Assembly (NCBI GenBank): GCA_900291925.1
Contig: UWYS01000002.1
Coordinates: forward strand, 1,270,668-1,334,667
DNA length: 64,000 bases
Reading direction: 5' to 3'
Origin: Thecaphora thlaspeos
Taxonomy: Eukaryota > Basidiomycota > Ustilaginomycetes > Urocystidales > Glomosporiaceae
Shown here piece by piece: positions 20,944 to 32,848 of this stretch. The notes beneath the pieces were generated by a model. It had not been told where the DNA came from. It searched no databases and saw only the letters and a list, made by a program, of their open reading frames with translations. The position numbers and the translations under genes are program-made. Positions within the stretch are counted from its first letter, which is position 1. Every line of letters begins with the position of its first letter.

Positions 20944-21786
20944 CGTGGCGAGTGGTGGAGGTAGAACGGGGCAGAAGTGGGGAGGTGCAGGTGGGAAGTG
21001 ATGGCGGTTGCCGATGGAGGAAAGGAAGTGGGTGAGGGTGTGGACGTGGTACTGTGTGGTGTATGGCTTGTTGTGCCACTTGTATTGCTGCTGCTATCGT
21101 CAGAGTCTTCTAAAGGCATGTGAGGTGGACGGGGGGCCTCGAGGTGGGCTGGACAGTTTTGCTTGATGTAAGCGTTTGCACGCAGCTAGGGGAGGTGGGT
21201 TGGTGTGGTGGTGTGATGCGATGGTGGAGTGGTGTTTTGAGAGGCGAGAGGACGGCAGGTGGTCGTGACGCTGTTGTAGTGGTGGTGGTCGAGGGGAAAA
21301 GGCGAGGAGGTTTGAATTTGCAGTTGGGGCCGCCTTTCTTCGTGTTGCGAGGGCAATTTGCCCAGCGCCGCGCCGATGCCGATGCGCTGCTTCAATCGCC
21401 TGCTTCAGTTCCAAACGGCTGCCAGCGCAAATGCCTCATCTTTTGCCCGCTCGCGTGGTCAGTCGCCTGGCCCCATGCGCCGATCTAACGAAGCTCGCCC
21501 CGATGCCACTCCATTTCTCGTCCCTTTTATCGGGCCCATCTGCGGAACCGAACAGCACCGCCGCCCGCCGCCCGCCCTCCACACAAGCCTCAGCTCCTCT
21601 TTGGACGGCGCGGAGGTTGGAAGGCCACTCAGGCAGCGCGAAGCGCAGTGGCCCGCCCTTCCCTTTGTACCCTCCACCGCACTTCCACCTCCCTCCCTTC
21701 TTCCTTCCCGCCTTGACCTGCCTCATCCCCCCATCGCCCTCACCCGCGCATCGGCACGCACGTCCACACCTCCATTTTCGCCACAC
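20944..21786. promoter_or_regulatory. Divergent SPE2/UBA2 promoter region
   Basis: An 843-bp interval between divergent starts, purine-rich near SPE2 and C/T-rich toward UBA2. The frame before the UBA2 start is open back to 21358 but is low-complexity and read as leader. Confidence 0.45.
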
Positions 21787-24055
21787 ATGGTATCAACCAG
21801 GTCTGCAGCAGCTGCAGCTGCCGCGGCACCCTCTCCACCTCCTCCTGCCACCCATGCTGCTCCTCCCCCTCCCCCTAGCCACGCCTCCGCCGACGCCGCC
21901 ACAAACGGCAATGCGCAGCCCGCAGCAGCCAGCGCCAGCGCCACTGCCACCACCACCAGCACGGCCGCAAACGCACCGCGCTACGCCTACGCTCGTGCCG
22001 TTCTCGGAGCACATACCTTCCATCGCATCGCATCCGCCAACCTCCTCGTTGTCGGAGCGGGCGGCATCGGCTGCGAGCTCCTCAAGAACCTCGTCCTCGT
22101 CGGCTTCGGCAACATCCAAATCGTCGACCTAGACACTATCGACCTCTCCAACCTCAACCGCCAGTTCCTCTTCCAGAAGCAGCACATCAAGAAGTCCAAG
22201 TCTATCGTAGCCAAGCAGACCGCAAGCGGCTTCAACCCGCTCGTCAACATCGTCGCCCACCACGCCAACATCAAGGAGCCCCGCTTCGGCGTCGCCTACT
22301 TCCAACGCTTTGACATCGTCCTCAATGCGCTCGACAACCTAGAGGCCCGCCGATGGGTCAATCGCATGTGCATCGCCGCAAACGTCCCGCTCGTCGAGAG
22401 CGGCACCACCGGCTTCCTCGGCCAGGTCCAGCCCATTCTCAAGGACGTCACCGAGTGCTACGACTGCACCGCCAAGCCCGTCCCCAAGACCTACCCCGTC
22501 TGCACCATCCGATCCACCCCCTCGACCTCCATCCACTGCATCGTGTGGGCAAAGAGCTGGCTCTTCACCCAGCTCTTTGGCGCCGACGACGAGACCGAGG
22601 AAGAGGAGCTCGACAAGGCCGTCGCCGACGGCCAAGACGCAAACGAGATCGACACGCTGCGCAAAGAGGCTAGGGAGATGCGCGACATCCGCACCGCCAT
22701 GTTCAAGGCGGCCGAGCTCGACGAAGAAACGCAGCACCGCGGCGAGGCGCTTCAGGAGGTGGCCCAGCGCGTCTTCACAAAGGTCTTTCGCGACGACGTC
22801 CTGCGCCTCCTCGGGATGGAGGAGATGTGGAAGCACCGACCCGTCAAGCCCGTCCCGCTCGACTACTATGAGGCTACCTTCCACCGCGAGAAATTGGACG
22901 TCGCCGACGGTGCGGGGGCGGGGCTCTTTGGCCAAAGGAAGCTAAGCCTGGCCGACAATGTCAGGGCGTTTTGCTCGAGGTGAGTCGGAGGACGATCTGC
23001 CGGCGGCCATGCGCTCGCACGGCACTCACTGACAATCTACGGTTTCCCACTCCTCGCTCTCTCTCGTCCCTGCCTTCCGCCCATCGCGCGCCTTCAGCCT
23101 GCACCAGCTAGCGGTCCAAGCGGCCGAGAACCCCTCTGTCCCGCTCACCTTTGACAAAGACGACGAGGAAGCGCTCGAATTCGTCACGTCCGCCTCGAAC
23201 CTACGCGCGCACATCTACTCGATCGAGACAAAGACACGCTTCGAAGTCAAGGAGATGGCGGGCAACATCATCCCGGCCATCGCCTCGACGAACGCGATCA
23301 TCGCGGGTCAACTGGTGGTCCAAGCGCTGCACATGCTTCGATCACGCTGGAACGACGACGGCAACGCGGGCGTGGGAGAGTCGAAATACGTCAGTCTAGC
23401 CAGGACGTCGCAACGCATGCTAACGGCCATCTCACCCGCCCCTCCCAACGAAAACTGCGCAGTCTGTCGAGACGTCTACGTTCCCCTTTGCATCGATCCG
23501 TCCGCCGTGACGCTAGGCGCTCTCATTGAGGGTTTCGTTCGTCTACCTCGATCCAAAGGTGGACTGGGCATGGAAGAGGAAGAGCTAGAGACGTACGAGG
23601 GTACACGTCTCCTGAGCGATCCCGACTTTGAGGATAACCTCGAAAGTTTATTGGAAAAGTTGGGAGTTGATATAGGAAAGATGCTTTCCATCGTCGACGA
23701 ACAGGGTCAATGGACGAACGTAAGCATCGTTCTGGAACCGTTGAAGCATGGAGAAAACAACTTCATCTTACCGGAAAAGGTCAAAGTTCCACAGTTGAAG
23801 AAGAAATTCGTCAAGCAAGAATCGATAAAGAGTCAGGAGGAAAGTGAGGATGATGATGAGATAGTGGAGGTGAGGGAAGAAGACATCTCTTCAAAGAAGA
23901 GAGCACTGGAAGATGGACGGAAACAGCCAACGGAAATAAAGAGAAAAAGAAACGACGAAGCCGTACCCGACGAGACCAAGGTCAAGAAGAGTAAGACGAT
24001 CGACGAGGCCGGGGGCGGGGGCGGTACAGAGATGGAAGCTATTGAGCTTGATTAG
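21787..24055 (+). CDS. UBA2: SUMO-activating enzyme subunit 2
   Basis: Two exons (21787-22979, 23098-24055; 118-nt intron, phase 2) encode 716 residues. UBA2 is the catalytic subunit of the SUMO E1, which adenylates SUMO with AOS1 and forms a thioester before transfer to UBC9. The N-terminal 65 residues are Ala/Pro-rich. The ThiF nucleotide fold follows (VVGAGGIGCELLKNL from about residue 88; DLDTIDLSNLNRQF at 114). Zinc cysteines are seen at ECYDC (224, 227) and later CAVC. The catalytic cysteine is C239 in KTYPVCTIRSTPS, the exact family context. The ubiquitin-like domain includes DVYVPLCIDPSAVTLGALI. The C-terminus is acidic then basic (KRKR, VKKSK), fitting nuclear import. The start is the first ATG compatible with a normal N-terminus. 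Confidence 0.96.
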
Positions 24056-24178
24056 AACGACAAGAGGGAGCAACGAAATGACGCTGTATGGTACAGATAT
24101 TGCAAGGAAAGACAAGCATCGCTGCGAAAGTAGACAGACATACAAAGACAAACACGATGAGATGAATGAAAAAAGGGG

Positions 24179-25628
24179 TTATAGTAACTTGGCCTTGACC
24201 AGTACACCGGCGAACCTGTAGGGTATCATTGACGGGAAGAAGGACGACTCCATCCGTCCGTCAGTCAGTTGGTCACTCGTGTCTTCTGGACGCGGTCTGC
24301 AGTAGCGCCACAGGGATGTATACTCACTCGTCAAGACCAACAGTGACACCACCCGCCGACGTCGTTCCGAACGCAGTGGCAGCACCTTGAGCCGCTTCTC
24401 TTGCCCTCTGCGCGGATAAGCGCGTAGCATGTGGCGAAGAGGCTGGTGCAAACAGGGCAGAGGCTACACTGAGCATCTCTTCGATCTGTCATGTCGCAGC
24501 GGCAGCGGGAGGGGAGGAAATGTCAGCGGATGTTGACGTCGATGCCGCGAGGCCAGGCCAAGGTAGAGGTAGCGCGATACTCACGTCCTTTTCGCTCAGC
24601 TTTTCGACCATGGCCCCAGCAACCTTTTGTATCTCGTCAACTCCCAATCTCCTCTGAGCCGGATTGCTAGGTCCCGACTGTGGGACGGGCAGACGTTCGA
24701 GGAAGAGCTCAAACGCAGCCAAGGCTTGGTCGCGTTGAGCTTGGTGGAGTTTGGGCGTCTTTGCGTTCGTCCTGCCGTCTTCTTGGCCGTCGGAGGGAGA
24801 ACTGGAGGGCGTGGAGGCTTTGCGACGTTTCCGTCTCACACCGCCGCCGGAAGCCGAGGAGCGACTTCGTTTGGAGGGTGCATCGCCGTAGGAAGCGTCG
24901 ACGTCGCTCAGCTCCGAGTTGTCGTCGCCCGCGACAGCGGCGGCGTTGGGAGCGGCGACGTCGGGATCTTGAAACTCTTCCGCACTGTCGTCGTCGTCGC
25001 GCTCGTCTGCCGCATCTTGTCTCAGCGCCGCTCTGCTCTTCCTTGCAGCATTCCTGGTGGGTCGTTTGGACCGGCCCGGCGCCTCGACGGGTGGAGCTGG
25101 TGAAGGTGCGGTGTCTCGTTGGGAAAGGAGGACGGAGACGACCTGTCGAAACTCTTCCCTGCCGATTACCTTATCTACGACAGTACCTGGCCGAGCGTTT
25201 CTACGGGCGGATACCGGTACGTAGGCGGTGGAGGCGAAGAGGTCGAGTACGTCGGAGTCGTTGGAAGGGAGGTGGAGGTTGGCCAGGGCGTCTGGGATGG
25301 CGGAGAGGGGGATATGGTTGGGTTCCGAGATGGTGGATGACGGTTGGTCGGGGGCGTCCGGAACATCCTGGGCGTCATCTGGGAGGAAGCCACCAGCGGC
25401 TGCGGCATCAGCGTGGACAGCGTGGGCAGCGTCGTCAGCGTCGTCTATTAGGAAGCCTCCGGCGGCGGCTTGTGCTGGAGCGGGTGGGGAGTGGCGGGAG
25501 CGTGAATGGGTGGGGGTGGGGTTGCGCTTGTAAGGGTCGGGTAGAGCGGATGAATGGTCGCCTGCAAGGATGCGGGCGGAGCGATAAGCGTCGTCGAAGG
25601 CGCGGTCTGCTTGGGCGTGGTGTGACAT
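24179..25628 (-). CDS. Centrin-like protein with degenerate EF-hands
   Basis: Three exons (25628-24585, 24485-24328, 24215-24179; introns 99 and 112 nt) encode 412 residues. The last 37-nt exon supplies the end FAGVLVKAKLL. The C-terminal part reads like the second EF-hand pair of centrin: QALAAFELFLERL, then RLGVDEIQKVAGAMVEKLSE, KDIEEML, and VGLDEFAGVLVKAKLL. The calcium-ligand positions are lost or replaced by inserts. An N-terminal half-pair may exist (DVLDLFASTAY and REEFRQVVSVLL). Between them lies an acidic then basic disordered region (SKRSRSS, VRRKRRK) suggesting nuclear location. Yeast Rad33, a diverged centrin relative that binds Rad4, is one possible analogue; that link is inference. 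It is divergent from eIF2B beta. Confidence 0.6.
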
Positions 25629-25939
25629 TGAGAAGAGCGAAAGAAGGGATGGTGGTGAGCGCGAGGATGGGAGCGAGGCAAAGCTCAGCCGCAGGTGCAG
25701 GTAGAGCGCACCGTGTGGAGGGCTCAGCGCAGGCACGCATCCCACCCACCCTTTCCCCTCTCTTGGATTTGCTTGTCGCGCGAGAAGAGGCCGCTCCCTT
25801 TTTCCTTCCTTCGCAGGGCAGCCACGCGTCCGTCACCCTCCCAGGTTGGCCCTTTCTCTGTCCCTCGTTCCTCCCTGCACCCCTCACCACCTCTCACCAC
25901 CTCACACCATCTCACACCACCCACTCGCGCCCCTCTGCC
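25629..25939. promoter_or_regulatory. Divergent promoter of centrin-like gene and eIF2B beta
   Basis: A 311-bp interval between two divergent start codons, C/T-rich on the plus strand near 25850-25935. No TATA box is evident. Confidence 0.5.
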
Positions 25940-27977
25940 ATGATCCTATCTCCATACGTACCCAGCGCGACCCTCTCCGCAGCAGCAGCAACCTCAGCAC
26001 CCTCCTCCTCCTCCTCCTCCTCCTCCTCCTCCTTTGCTCAAAACCTCAACACCACAACCACCCCTCCCTCCCACCATGCACCGCTCGAATCCCTCATCCG
26101 CGACAAGCCTTCCCAGCGTGCCCTCAACGATCTCTGCCTACGCCTACGCCGCGGTCAGCTCAAGGGCGCAGAGAACGTCGCAATCGCAACCGCAAAGCTC
26201 CTCCGCAGCGTAGCAAGCGCCGCAAAGTTCCACAGCCTCCAGGAGCTCATCGTCATCCTCAAGGCAGCCGGCCGCGCCCTCCAGACTAGTCAGCCACGGG
26301 GTGAGCTCTTCAAGCCATACGCAGACTGCCACCAGACACGGGCGCTCACCCACGTCTTTCCCTCCTCCCCTCTCCGACCTTTTCCTCCCTCTCCTCCTCC
26401 TCCTCCTCCTCCGCCTCCCACCGCAGAGCAAACCATCGGCAACATCACCCGCCGCGTCGTTCACCTCCTCCGCGAAGAGGCCAGGATCGCCATCAACGAG
26501 GCCCAAGAGGGTGCAAACAACAAGGGCTGCACTCCCGGCGCGACGGGCATCGCATCGCCAAACAGCCTCACACGCTCCCTTTCCGGCCTCACCCTCTCAC
26601 CCACCTCGCTCACGCCCCAGCCCCTCTCACACCAGCACCACCATGTCCTCTCAGCCGCTAGCTTCTCATCGCCTCTCGTCTCGCCCGGAAGCGCTATGCC
26701 ACCCGTCGCTCCCCCGCCGGGCCACGCCGTCTCCAGCCGCCCAGGTCCCTCGCCGTTGCGCAACGACTCGGCCTTCCTACATGGCAGCTTCTCCATCTCT
26801 GACCTCGTCGCCGCAGGCGCCATGGCCACACCCGCCCTCGCCACGTCTGCCGACTCGTCCTTCGCCTCGACGCCGCACGGCCCCATCTCGCGCAGCGGCA
26901 GCGGCTTCTTTAACCAGCACAGCCTCCACGTCCAGGCCGGATCGCACATCAGCCAATTTAACGTCACCGAAGACCCGGACGGCGAGGCCATGGCAGAGGC
27001 ACAGGACGTACGCGGCGCCTCAGACCTCGAAGATGGCGGTGGCGACAAGGCATCGGACGACGTCGACGAGTCGCGCGACTCGACTGAAGACGACGAGTCC
27101 GACGAAGACGCCGATGGCGGCAGACCACAGAAGCGACCGACGACGACGACGAAAAAGGCCGACGTCGGAGCTTACTGGCTGAAACCGCTCGTCGTTCAGG
27201 CAATCCAGGAGATGCTGCTCGAACTCGACGAAGCCGACGAGAACATCGCCAAGGACGCGCGCGACCACATCCACTCCGGCGAGGTCATCCTCACGCTGGG
27301 CTACTCCAAGACAACCGAGGGCTTCTTCAAGGCCGCCGCAAGGGAGCGCAAGTTTACCGTCATTGTCGCAGAGACGGCGCCGCTGTGAGTGCCGTGGCCC
27401 GGTGGTCCCCTTTCGTCAGAAGGTCGAAAGAGAGCGTGGGCAGAAGACTGATCCGACTTCCTACCTTGCAACCTACCTTCCTCCCCCTCGACCGCATCGC
27501 AGCTACACGGGTCACACCCTCGCGCGTTCGCTCTCCTCGGCGGGTATCTCAACGCTGCTGATCCCAGACAGCAACATCTTTGCAGTGATGCCACGCGTCT
27601 CGAAAGTGGTACTTGGGGCACACGCGATCCTAGCCAACGGGGGGCTCTTAACATCGCCGGGATCGCTACCCATCTCTCTTTCCGCACGGTCTCACTCTAC
27701 GCCCATCGTCGTATTGGCAGCTACTTACAAGATCTGTCCAGAATGGGAGACGATCGACGACTTCATCTCGCAAAGTGAAGGACCACCTGATCAGGTTCTT
27801 GAATTTGGAAGAGCTGCCAGTCTAGCGGAACAGACGGAAGTTGTTAACCCCCAGTGGGATTACGTCCGTCCGGAATTGGTCGATGTTTTTATTACCAATG
27901 TTGGGGAACATCCTAGTTCTTATGTCTATCGATTGGTAAAGGAGAATTATGATGGGGCTATGGATTTGGTGCTTTAA
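25940..27977 (+). CDS. GCD7: Translation initiation factor eIF2B subunit beta
   Basis: Three exons (25940-26300, 26427-27384, 27503-27977; introns 126 and 118 nt) encode 597 residues. This is a regulatory subunit of eIF2B, the guanine exchange factor for eIF2 and the sensor of eIF2alpha phosphorylation. Family blocks are ELIVILKAAGRAL and QTIGNITRRVVHLLREEA at the N-terminus. After a long Ser/Thr/Pro insert (about residues 150-370) comes the Rossmann-like half: GEVILTLGYSKTTEGFF, KFTVIVAETAPLYTGHTLA, STLLIPDSNIFAVMPRVSKVVL, HAILANGGLL, and a C-terminus with VDVFITNVGEHPSSYVYRL. The insert makes it much longer than the usual 350-400 residues. Intron 1 is a multiple of three and contains no stop, so retention would keep the frame. 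The N-terminus has polyserine from a TCC run. Confidence 0.93.
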
Positions 27978-28426
27978 CGAGGGAGCGAGGGGGCAGGAGG
28001 GAGGAAAATACGAAACATCGAATCGAAGTGTATTCATTGTCAACTTTTTTTCATCTCTGTCTGCTCACGTCTGTTTGTCTACCTTTCGTCATAGCTGTTC
28101 GTCACTGCCCGTCTCTCTACCTCGCGCGACGTCCATCCATCATATCTCTCACTTCCACCTTCTAGTATTGCCTCTGCATCGTTGCCAAACCTCAAGACAC
28201 ATCGCATCGACACACCCAATGATAAAATTCTATAACTATGTCTTTGATTCGTATGATTCCACTGCATGCAAAGTCGTACCAGGTCCGGTTCAACCCATCG
28301 ACCAGAGTTGAAGCAAAAATGGAGCTACAAAGCATGCGATTCATGGACGGTCCTCCTCAAAGAGGCGATGCCTTCTTTCCTCCTTTTTCAACCAGCGGAA
28401 AACGCGAAGGGATCGTAAAAAGGCAT
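27978..28426. other. Convergent 3' interval between eIF2B beta and QCR2
   Basis: 449 bp between two gene ends. A near-match to a tRNA B box (GGTTCAACCC near 28286) lacks a matching A box. Nothing else was recognised. Confidence 0.5.
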
Positions 28427-30480
28427 CTAGAGGATCTCGTCAGCGTACGGAAGGACGTAGACGTTTCCAACGGCAACCGTAGTGGCCTTGGCGTTCTTTC
28501 CGACCAACTTCTCTGCCGCCTTTGCGAGACCGTCCTTGCTGACGCTCTCGAGCTGCGACAGTTTCTCCTCGAGCTTCGTAACGTCTCCCTTGCTGCCGCC
28601 AGCGAGCAGCTGACCGGCCACAGCCTCGTGGCTAGCGATACGGCTCGTCTCGAGCGCAGCTGCAGTCTCGTACTTGGACTTGGCGATCGCCTTGCTCAGC
28701 TCTTCGGCAGAGACGCCGTCGGCGACCTGCTTGAACGCCCTGCCGACCGCCTTGGTCGCCTCGAGGATGCGCGAGTGGGGAGCGGAAACGTGCACGCCAA
28801 ACACGCCGCTGTCGCTAAACGAAAGGTTGAAGCTGTTGACCTCGCTACCGACCACCTTGTCGGCCACCTGCGAGAGCGCCGAGGTGCCCTTGCTCCACTT
28901 GATCGACGACTCGCCGCCCAGCAGCGAGCGCAGCACCGCGAGCGACGCAGAGGCGGCGCCGTCCTGGTGACCCGCGCCCTCAAAGCCGATCAGGAAGTGA
29001 CCGTGGGCGGCCTGTGTCTCCTCGGCGCCGTGCAGAGCGCTGAATGCGATCCTCTGCTCGCCGCCAAAGTACTTGGACGCCGGCGACGAGATCGAGGCGC
29101 TCTCGGCCAGACCGCCAAAGTGCTTCGAGACCAGGCTCGACAGCTTGCCCGCCTCAATCCCGCTGCCCAGGACGGCGATGTTGTCCTTGGCAAAGACCGA
29201 CTTGGCGTAGGCGACCGTCCTCTGGTGCGAGACCGGGGTGGCGGGCGATGCGAACAGCGAGGCGCCAAGGCCGCGCTGGCGGTAAGCCGTCTGGAGGAGC
29301 GCGTCGAAGCCAAGCACCTTGGGCGAGGCCTGCGCCTGGGCGTGCTCGGCGAGCACCTGCGGCAGCACCTCTTCGTGGAACTCGTGGGCGGCGAACTTGC
29401 TCTTGGTCAGAACATCACCGAGGATCTCGACAAAGAACTCCCTGAGCGGAGCGGTAGGGAAAGGGGAGAAGCGAGGGAGAGCGAGGAGAGAGAGAGAGGG
29501 GGGGTGACAGAAAAGGAGTCGCGAGTGGGGGAAACAGGGCTTCAGTATGGGGAGAGGAGGATGCAAGAGGACCCGGCACGCTCTGGCCGCGAGCAGACTC
29601 ACTCGTCGCCCCGGAGGAACTCGGCGGTGAGGAGGAGGTGCTCCTTGGTGAGGGCGGTGGAGAGAACTCCGCCGTAGAACTCAGCCTCGCGGACGAGGCG
29701 GAGCGCGGAGCGCTTGTCGTTGGACTTGAAGAGGAAGTTCTTGAGGACGTGCGCGACGCCGGGGATCGACTCGTATCGGGGGCCGGCCTTGATGGCAACG
29801 GTGATGGTCGAGGTCAGCGCACCATCATCCTGCGGTGCGGGGCAAGAGGGAGCAGAAGGACAAGGTGGGAGCGAGGGTCAGCACAGGGTCGAACAGTGGC
29901 TGGAATGTCTGGATCGAGCTGATGCAGAGATGATCGTGGAGAAATCGAACGAGCGAGCTAGCAGCATGTCGAGCCGGCATCGGAAGACGACCTCCTTAGC
30001 CGCGTCGGCAAAGGCGAGCTGAGCGAGAGGCAGCGGCCTGTCGCGAGGTGGAAGGTGACGAGAGCGCTGCCACGTTCCCGCGCCTGTGGACGGGATCGGG
30101 CCATCAAGTCGCCGAGTCGTGAAGTGGGCCTCGGAGATGGATAAGACGAGGGTTATCGCGCAGACGCCCGGAGCGAGTCCACAGCGAGAGGGCAACATCT
30201 GCCTAAGGCATGACGCTGATCGAGGTGGCAGCGCTTGGGCATCTCTGACGCTGAACGGTTTTCGTTAGGCGTCGGAAAGCGGTGACTGCACTCTCGTTGG
30301 GCAAGCTGCTCTGATCTGCGATTCTTGGGCGGGGCGCGGGAAGAGGGGGGGTGTGGTGAGACGTACGGCGGCAGCGACGTTAACGTTTCCAGCCTTGGCG
30401 GTGGAAAAGGAGCGCTGCTGGATGGCGGCATTCCTGAGAGCGGATCGGACGGGTGCGGCGGCAGACCTTGCGAAGGACAT
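28427..30480 (-). CDS. QCR2: Ubiquinol-cytochrome c reductase core protein 2
   Basis: Three exons (30480-30367, 29829-29603, 29441-28427; introns 537 and 161 nt) encode 451 residues. It is a matrix-side core subunit of respiratory complex III, of the M16 peptidase fold without protease activity. The N-terminus (MSFARSAAAPVRSALR, RSFSTAKA) is a mitochondrial presequence. The core begins DDGALTSTITVAIKAGPRYE, GVAHVLKNFLFKSNDKRSALR, EFYGGVLSTALTKEHLLLTAEFLR. The HxxEH zinc motif of active processing peptidases is absent from the expected place (VAHVLKNFLF), as usual for QCR2. The C-terminus is VGNVYVLPYADEIL. The first intron is several times longer than others in the window. Confidence 0.94.
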
Positions 30481-31099
30481 GATGAGGAGTGGACGGTAGA
30501 GGTGCGAAGCAATGATGTGTGAGAAAGGGGGGGGGGTGGGGGAGGAGGGAGAGGTGGTGGGTGGCAGGTTGGTGGTTTGGGGTGATCCGAGGTTGGTGAC
30601 GGCGACGGCGCTGGTGCGGGCGGCAGAAGACCTGATTGAATCCGAATCCTTCGTGGCCGCTCTCAGAGCGGCGGGGGCGGGCGATTTGAAATCACGCAGC
30701 GCTTTCCCCTGCGGTGATCGCCTCGCCCTCGCCCTGTGCTTGCGGCACCACGCCCTGGCGGGCGGGCAACGACGGGGCGCCGCCGTTTCGACCCGACACC
30801 TGTCCGGGCCTTCTTCTCTCGCACGAGCTATGCGCGCACAGGTCCCGGCGCCTCAGCGTGCGTGAGCCCGCCTCTTGGCCCGGCCTGCTTCAGGGATGGG
30901 CTGATGCCGAGCTATTTGTTAGGGGTCTTGCTTGACAGCTATGTAAGTAAGCTGACCGCCACCAGCACCACGCGTACCACCAGCTCCACCACCACCGCCA
31001 GCACATCCGCTACTCCTCGCCACCAACATTTCACCCTCACAATCTCTCTCCATACACTCCCTCCTCGTCCGCGCCTTTCCACTACCACCACCCTCACCC
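30481..31099. promoter_or_regulatory. Divergent QCR2/SUR2 promoter region
   Basis: A 619-bp interval between divergent starts, with a G-rich run near 30525-30540 and Ser/Thr-like ACC repeats at 30955-31090 just before SUR2. No gene was recognised. Confidence 0.45.
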
Positions 31100-32398
31100 A
31101 TGGCGTCGTCCTTGTTGGCCGCCGTGGGCGCCGTCTCGGGCAGTGCCAACTCCACCCTCGCCGCACCCAGTCTCGACACGCTCACCGCAACGCCCTTCTA
31201 CTTCCAGCCTACCCCCTCCGTCCTCCCCTTCCTCTCGGACAAGTACGTCTCGCTCCTCGCGCCCGTCATTGTCTACTGGACCGTCTCCCTCTACTTCCAC
31301 ACCATCGATACCCTCCAGCTCCCCTTCACCGAAAAGTACCGCCTCCATGAGCCAGAGGAGATCACCAAGCGCAACCGCGTCAGCGTCACCCGCGTCGTCG
31401 CCATGGTCTTCGTGCAGCAGCTCATACAGACCCTCCTCGGCCTAGCCGTGCTCGAGGACGACAGCACCGTGCTTCGCCAGACCTTTGCCGACCACCATGT
31501 CAACATCCTTTCGCTCGCGTCAAACATCCGCCACTACGCCGCCACCATCGCAGGGCCCCAGTTCGCACCTACGCTCACCCGCCTCCTTACAGGCAGCCAG
31601 GATGCCAACCAGGCCGCCTGGTGGCTCTACTGGTGGGGCACCCCCACTACCCAGTTCTGGTGGGCCTTTTTCGTCATGGACGCCTGGCAGTACATGCTCC
31701 ACCGCCTCTTCCACGAGTCGCGATGGCTCTACCGCAACTTTCACTCGCACCACCACCGTCTCTACGTCCCCTACGCCTTCGGAGCGCTCTACAACCATCC
31801 GGTCGAAGGTGGGTACACTTCCGCCATGTGCTCCCTCCGCTCCAGCGTGCGCTTTCGATAGGGACCTCTTCGCTGATCCTTGGTTCTTGATTCCGATTTC
31901 CCCGCTACGTTTCCATCCCCAGGCCTACTGCTAGACTCAGCCGGAGCCGTGCTCTCGCATGCCCTAGCATTCATGACGGCGCGCCAAGGCATCGTCCTCT
32001 TCACCTTCTCTACGCTCAAGACGGTCTCAGACCACGGCGGCTACGCCTTTCCATGGTACCTCGATCCTCTCCACCTCATCTTCCCCAACAATGCAGAGTA
32101 CCACGACGTGCATCACCAAATGACCGGACTGAAGTACAACTACTCCCAACCCTTCTTCGTCCACTTTGACGCCCTCTTCGGTACGAGGATGTCAGCGGAC
32201 AAGTTTCGGAAGTTGAGAGAAGGCGCAGCTGACAAGAAGAAGAGGGGCAAGGCGATGCTCTTACATCCCACCGTCGAGGAGAGACAAGGTGCGAAGGATC
32301 TGAAACCAAGTGAGATTTTAAAGAGGGAGATGGATCCCCTGGTCACGACGGATAGAGAATCGTACGTCGCTAAAGCAGGTACGAACGTAGACGAATAA
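31100..32398 (+). CDS. SUR2: Sphinganine C4-hydroxylase
   Basis: Two exons (31100-31808, 31923-32398; 114-nt intron) encode 394 residues. SUR2 is an ER membrane di-iron hydroxylase that converts dihydrosphingosine to phytosphingosine. The histidine clusters of the fatty acid hydroxylase family are present: HRLFH then HSHHH in MLHRLFHESRWLYRNFHSHHH, NHPVEG across the splice junction, and YHDVHHQM near the C-terminus. Hydrophobic segments fit a multi-pass protein (VSLLAPVIVYWTVSLYF, and the region FWWAFFVMDAWQYM). The splice junction restores EGLLLDSAGAVLSH, which matches the family. A C-terminal extension of about 70 charged residues follows the last histidine box. The start is the first ATG after a CT/ACC-rich leader. 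Confidence 0.95.
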
Positions 32399-32848
32399 AA
32401 ATAGCGGTACCGTTCGAACGGGAGGGTTTCATGGTGGAAGAAAAGTTTATACCCCCCCGCGCGCACGTTTCTTCCCCCCTTCCTTGAATCCTTCCCCTTC
32501 ATTCGTTCGTCCATGTGTAACGACGTAGATTCTCGTATAATATTACATGACCCTCTTCGAAGTTGAACCCCGTATCGAGGTTGAGAGTTCAGGTAAGAGA
32601 ATCTTGAACGTCTTTCGTGCGACCTGTGTGACGATGTGGTATCGTTTGAGATTTTCTCGTTTTCGTTCACCCTTCGATCGATTCTATAAAAGTTCAACTC
32701 CGTCCCGTCCCGTCCCGTCCCGTCCCTAGTCTCCTTTCTCGATCTGACGGTTATCCAACACATGCCTTTTCGACTACACGACTACCTCACTCGTCTCATT
32801 TCATCTCTCTTTCCTCCTACCTCTTCCTCCACGCAACTCAAACAGAAT
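32399..32848. other. Convergent interval between SUR2 and the VHS-GAT gene
   Basis: 450 bp. A plus-strand TATAAAA at 32685-32691 is followed by a CCCGT tandem run and an open frame that runs antisense into the neighbouring gene. No conserved product was recognised. Confidence 0.45.
32701..32726. repeat. CGTCC microsatellite
   Basis: Five tandem CGTCC units lie just after a TATAAAA box on the plus strand. Confidence 0.9.

Noticed and set aside
21358..21786. N-terminal extension of UBA2 by 143 residues
   Set aside because: The extension is composition-driven, in a C/T-rich leader; the ATG at 21787 already precedes the conserved fold by more than 60 residues.
24680..25939. Plus-strand extension upstream of eIF2B beta (420 extra codons)
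   Set aside because: It is antisense to the centrin-like gene and Arg-rich, a shadow frame; the ATG at 25940 is the natural start.
28286..28295. Possible tRNA B box (GGTTCAACCC)
   Set aside because: No A box, acceptor stem or anticodon arm could be found around it.
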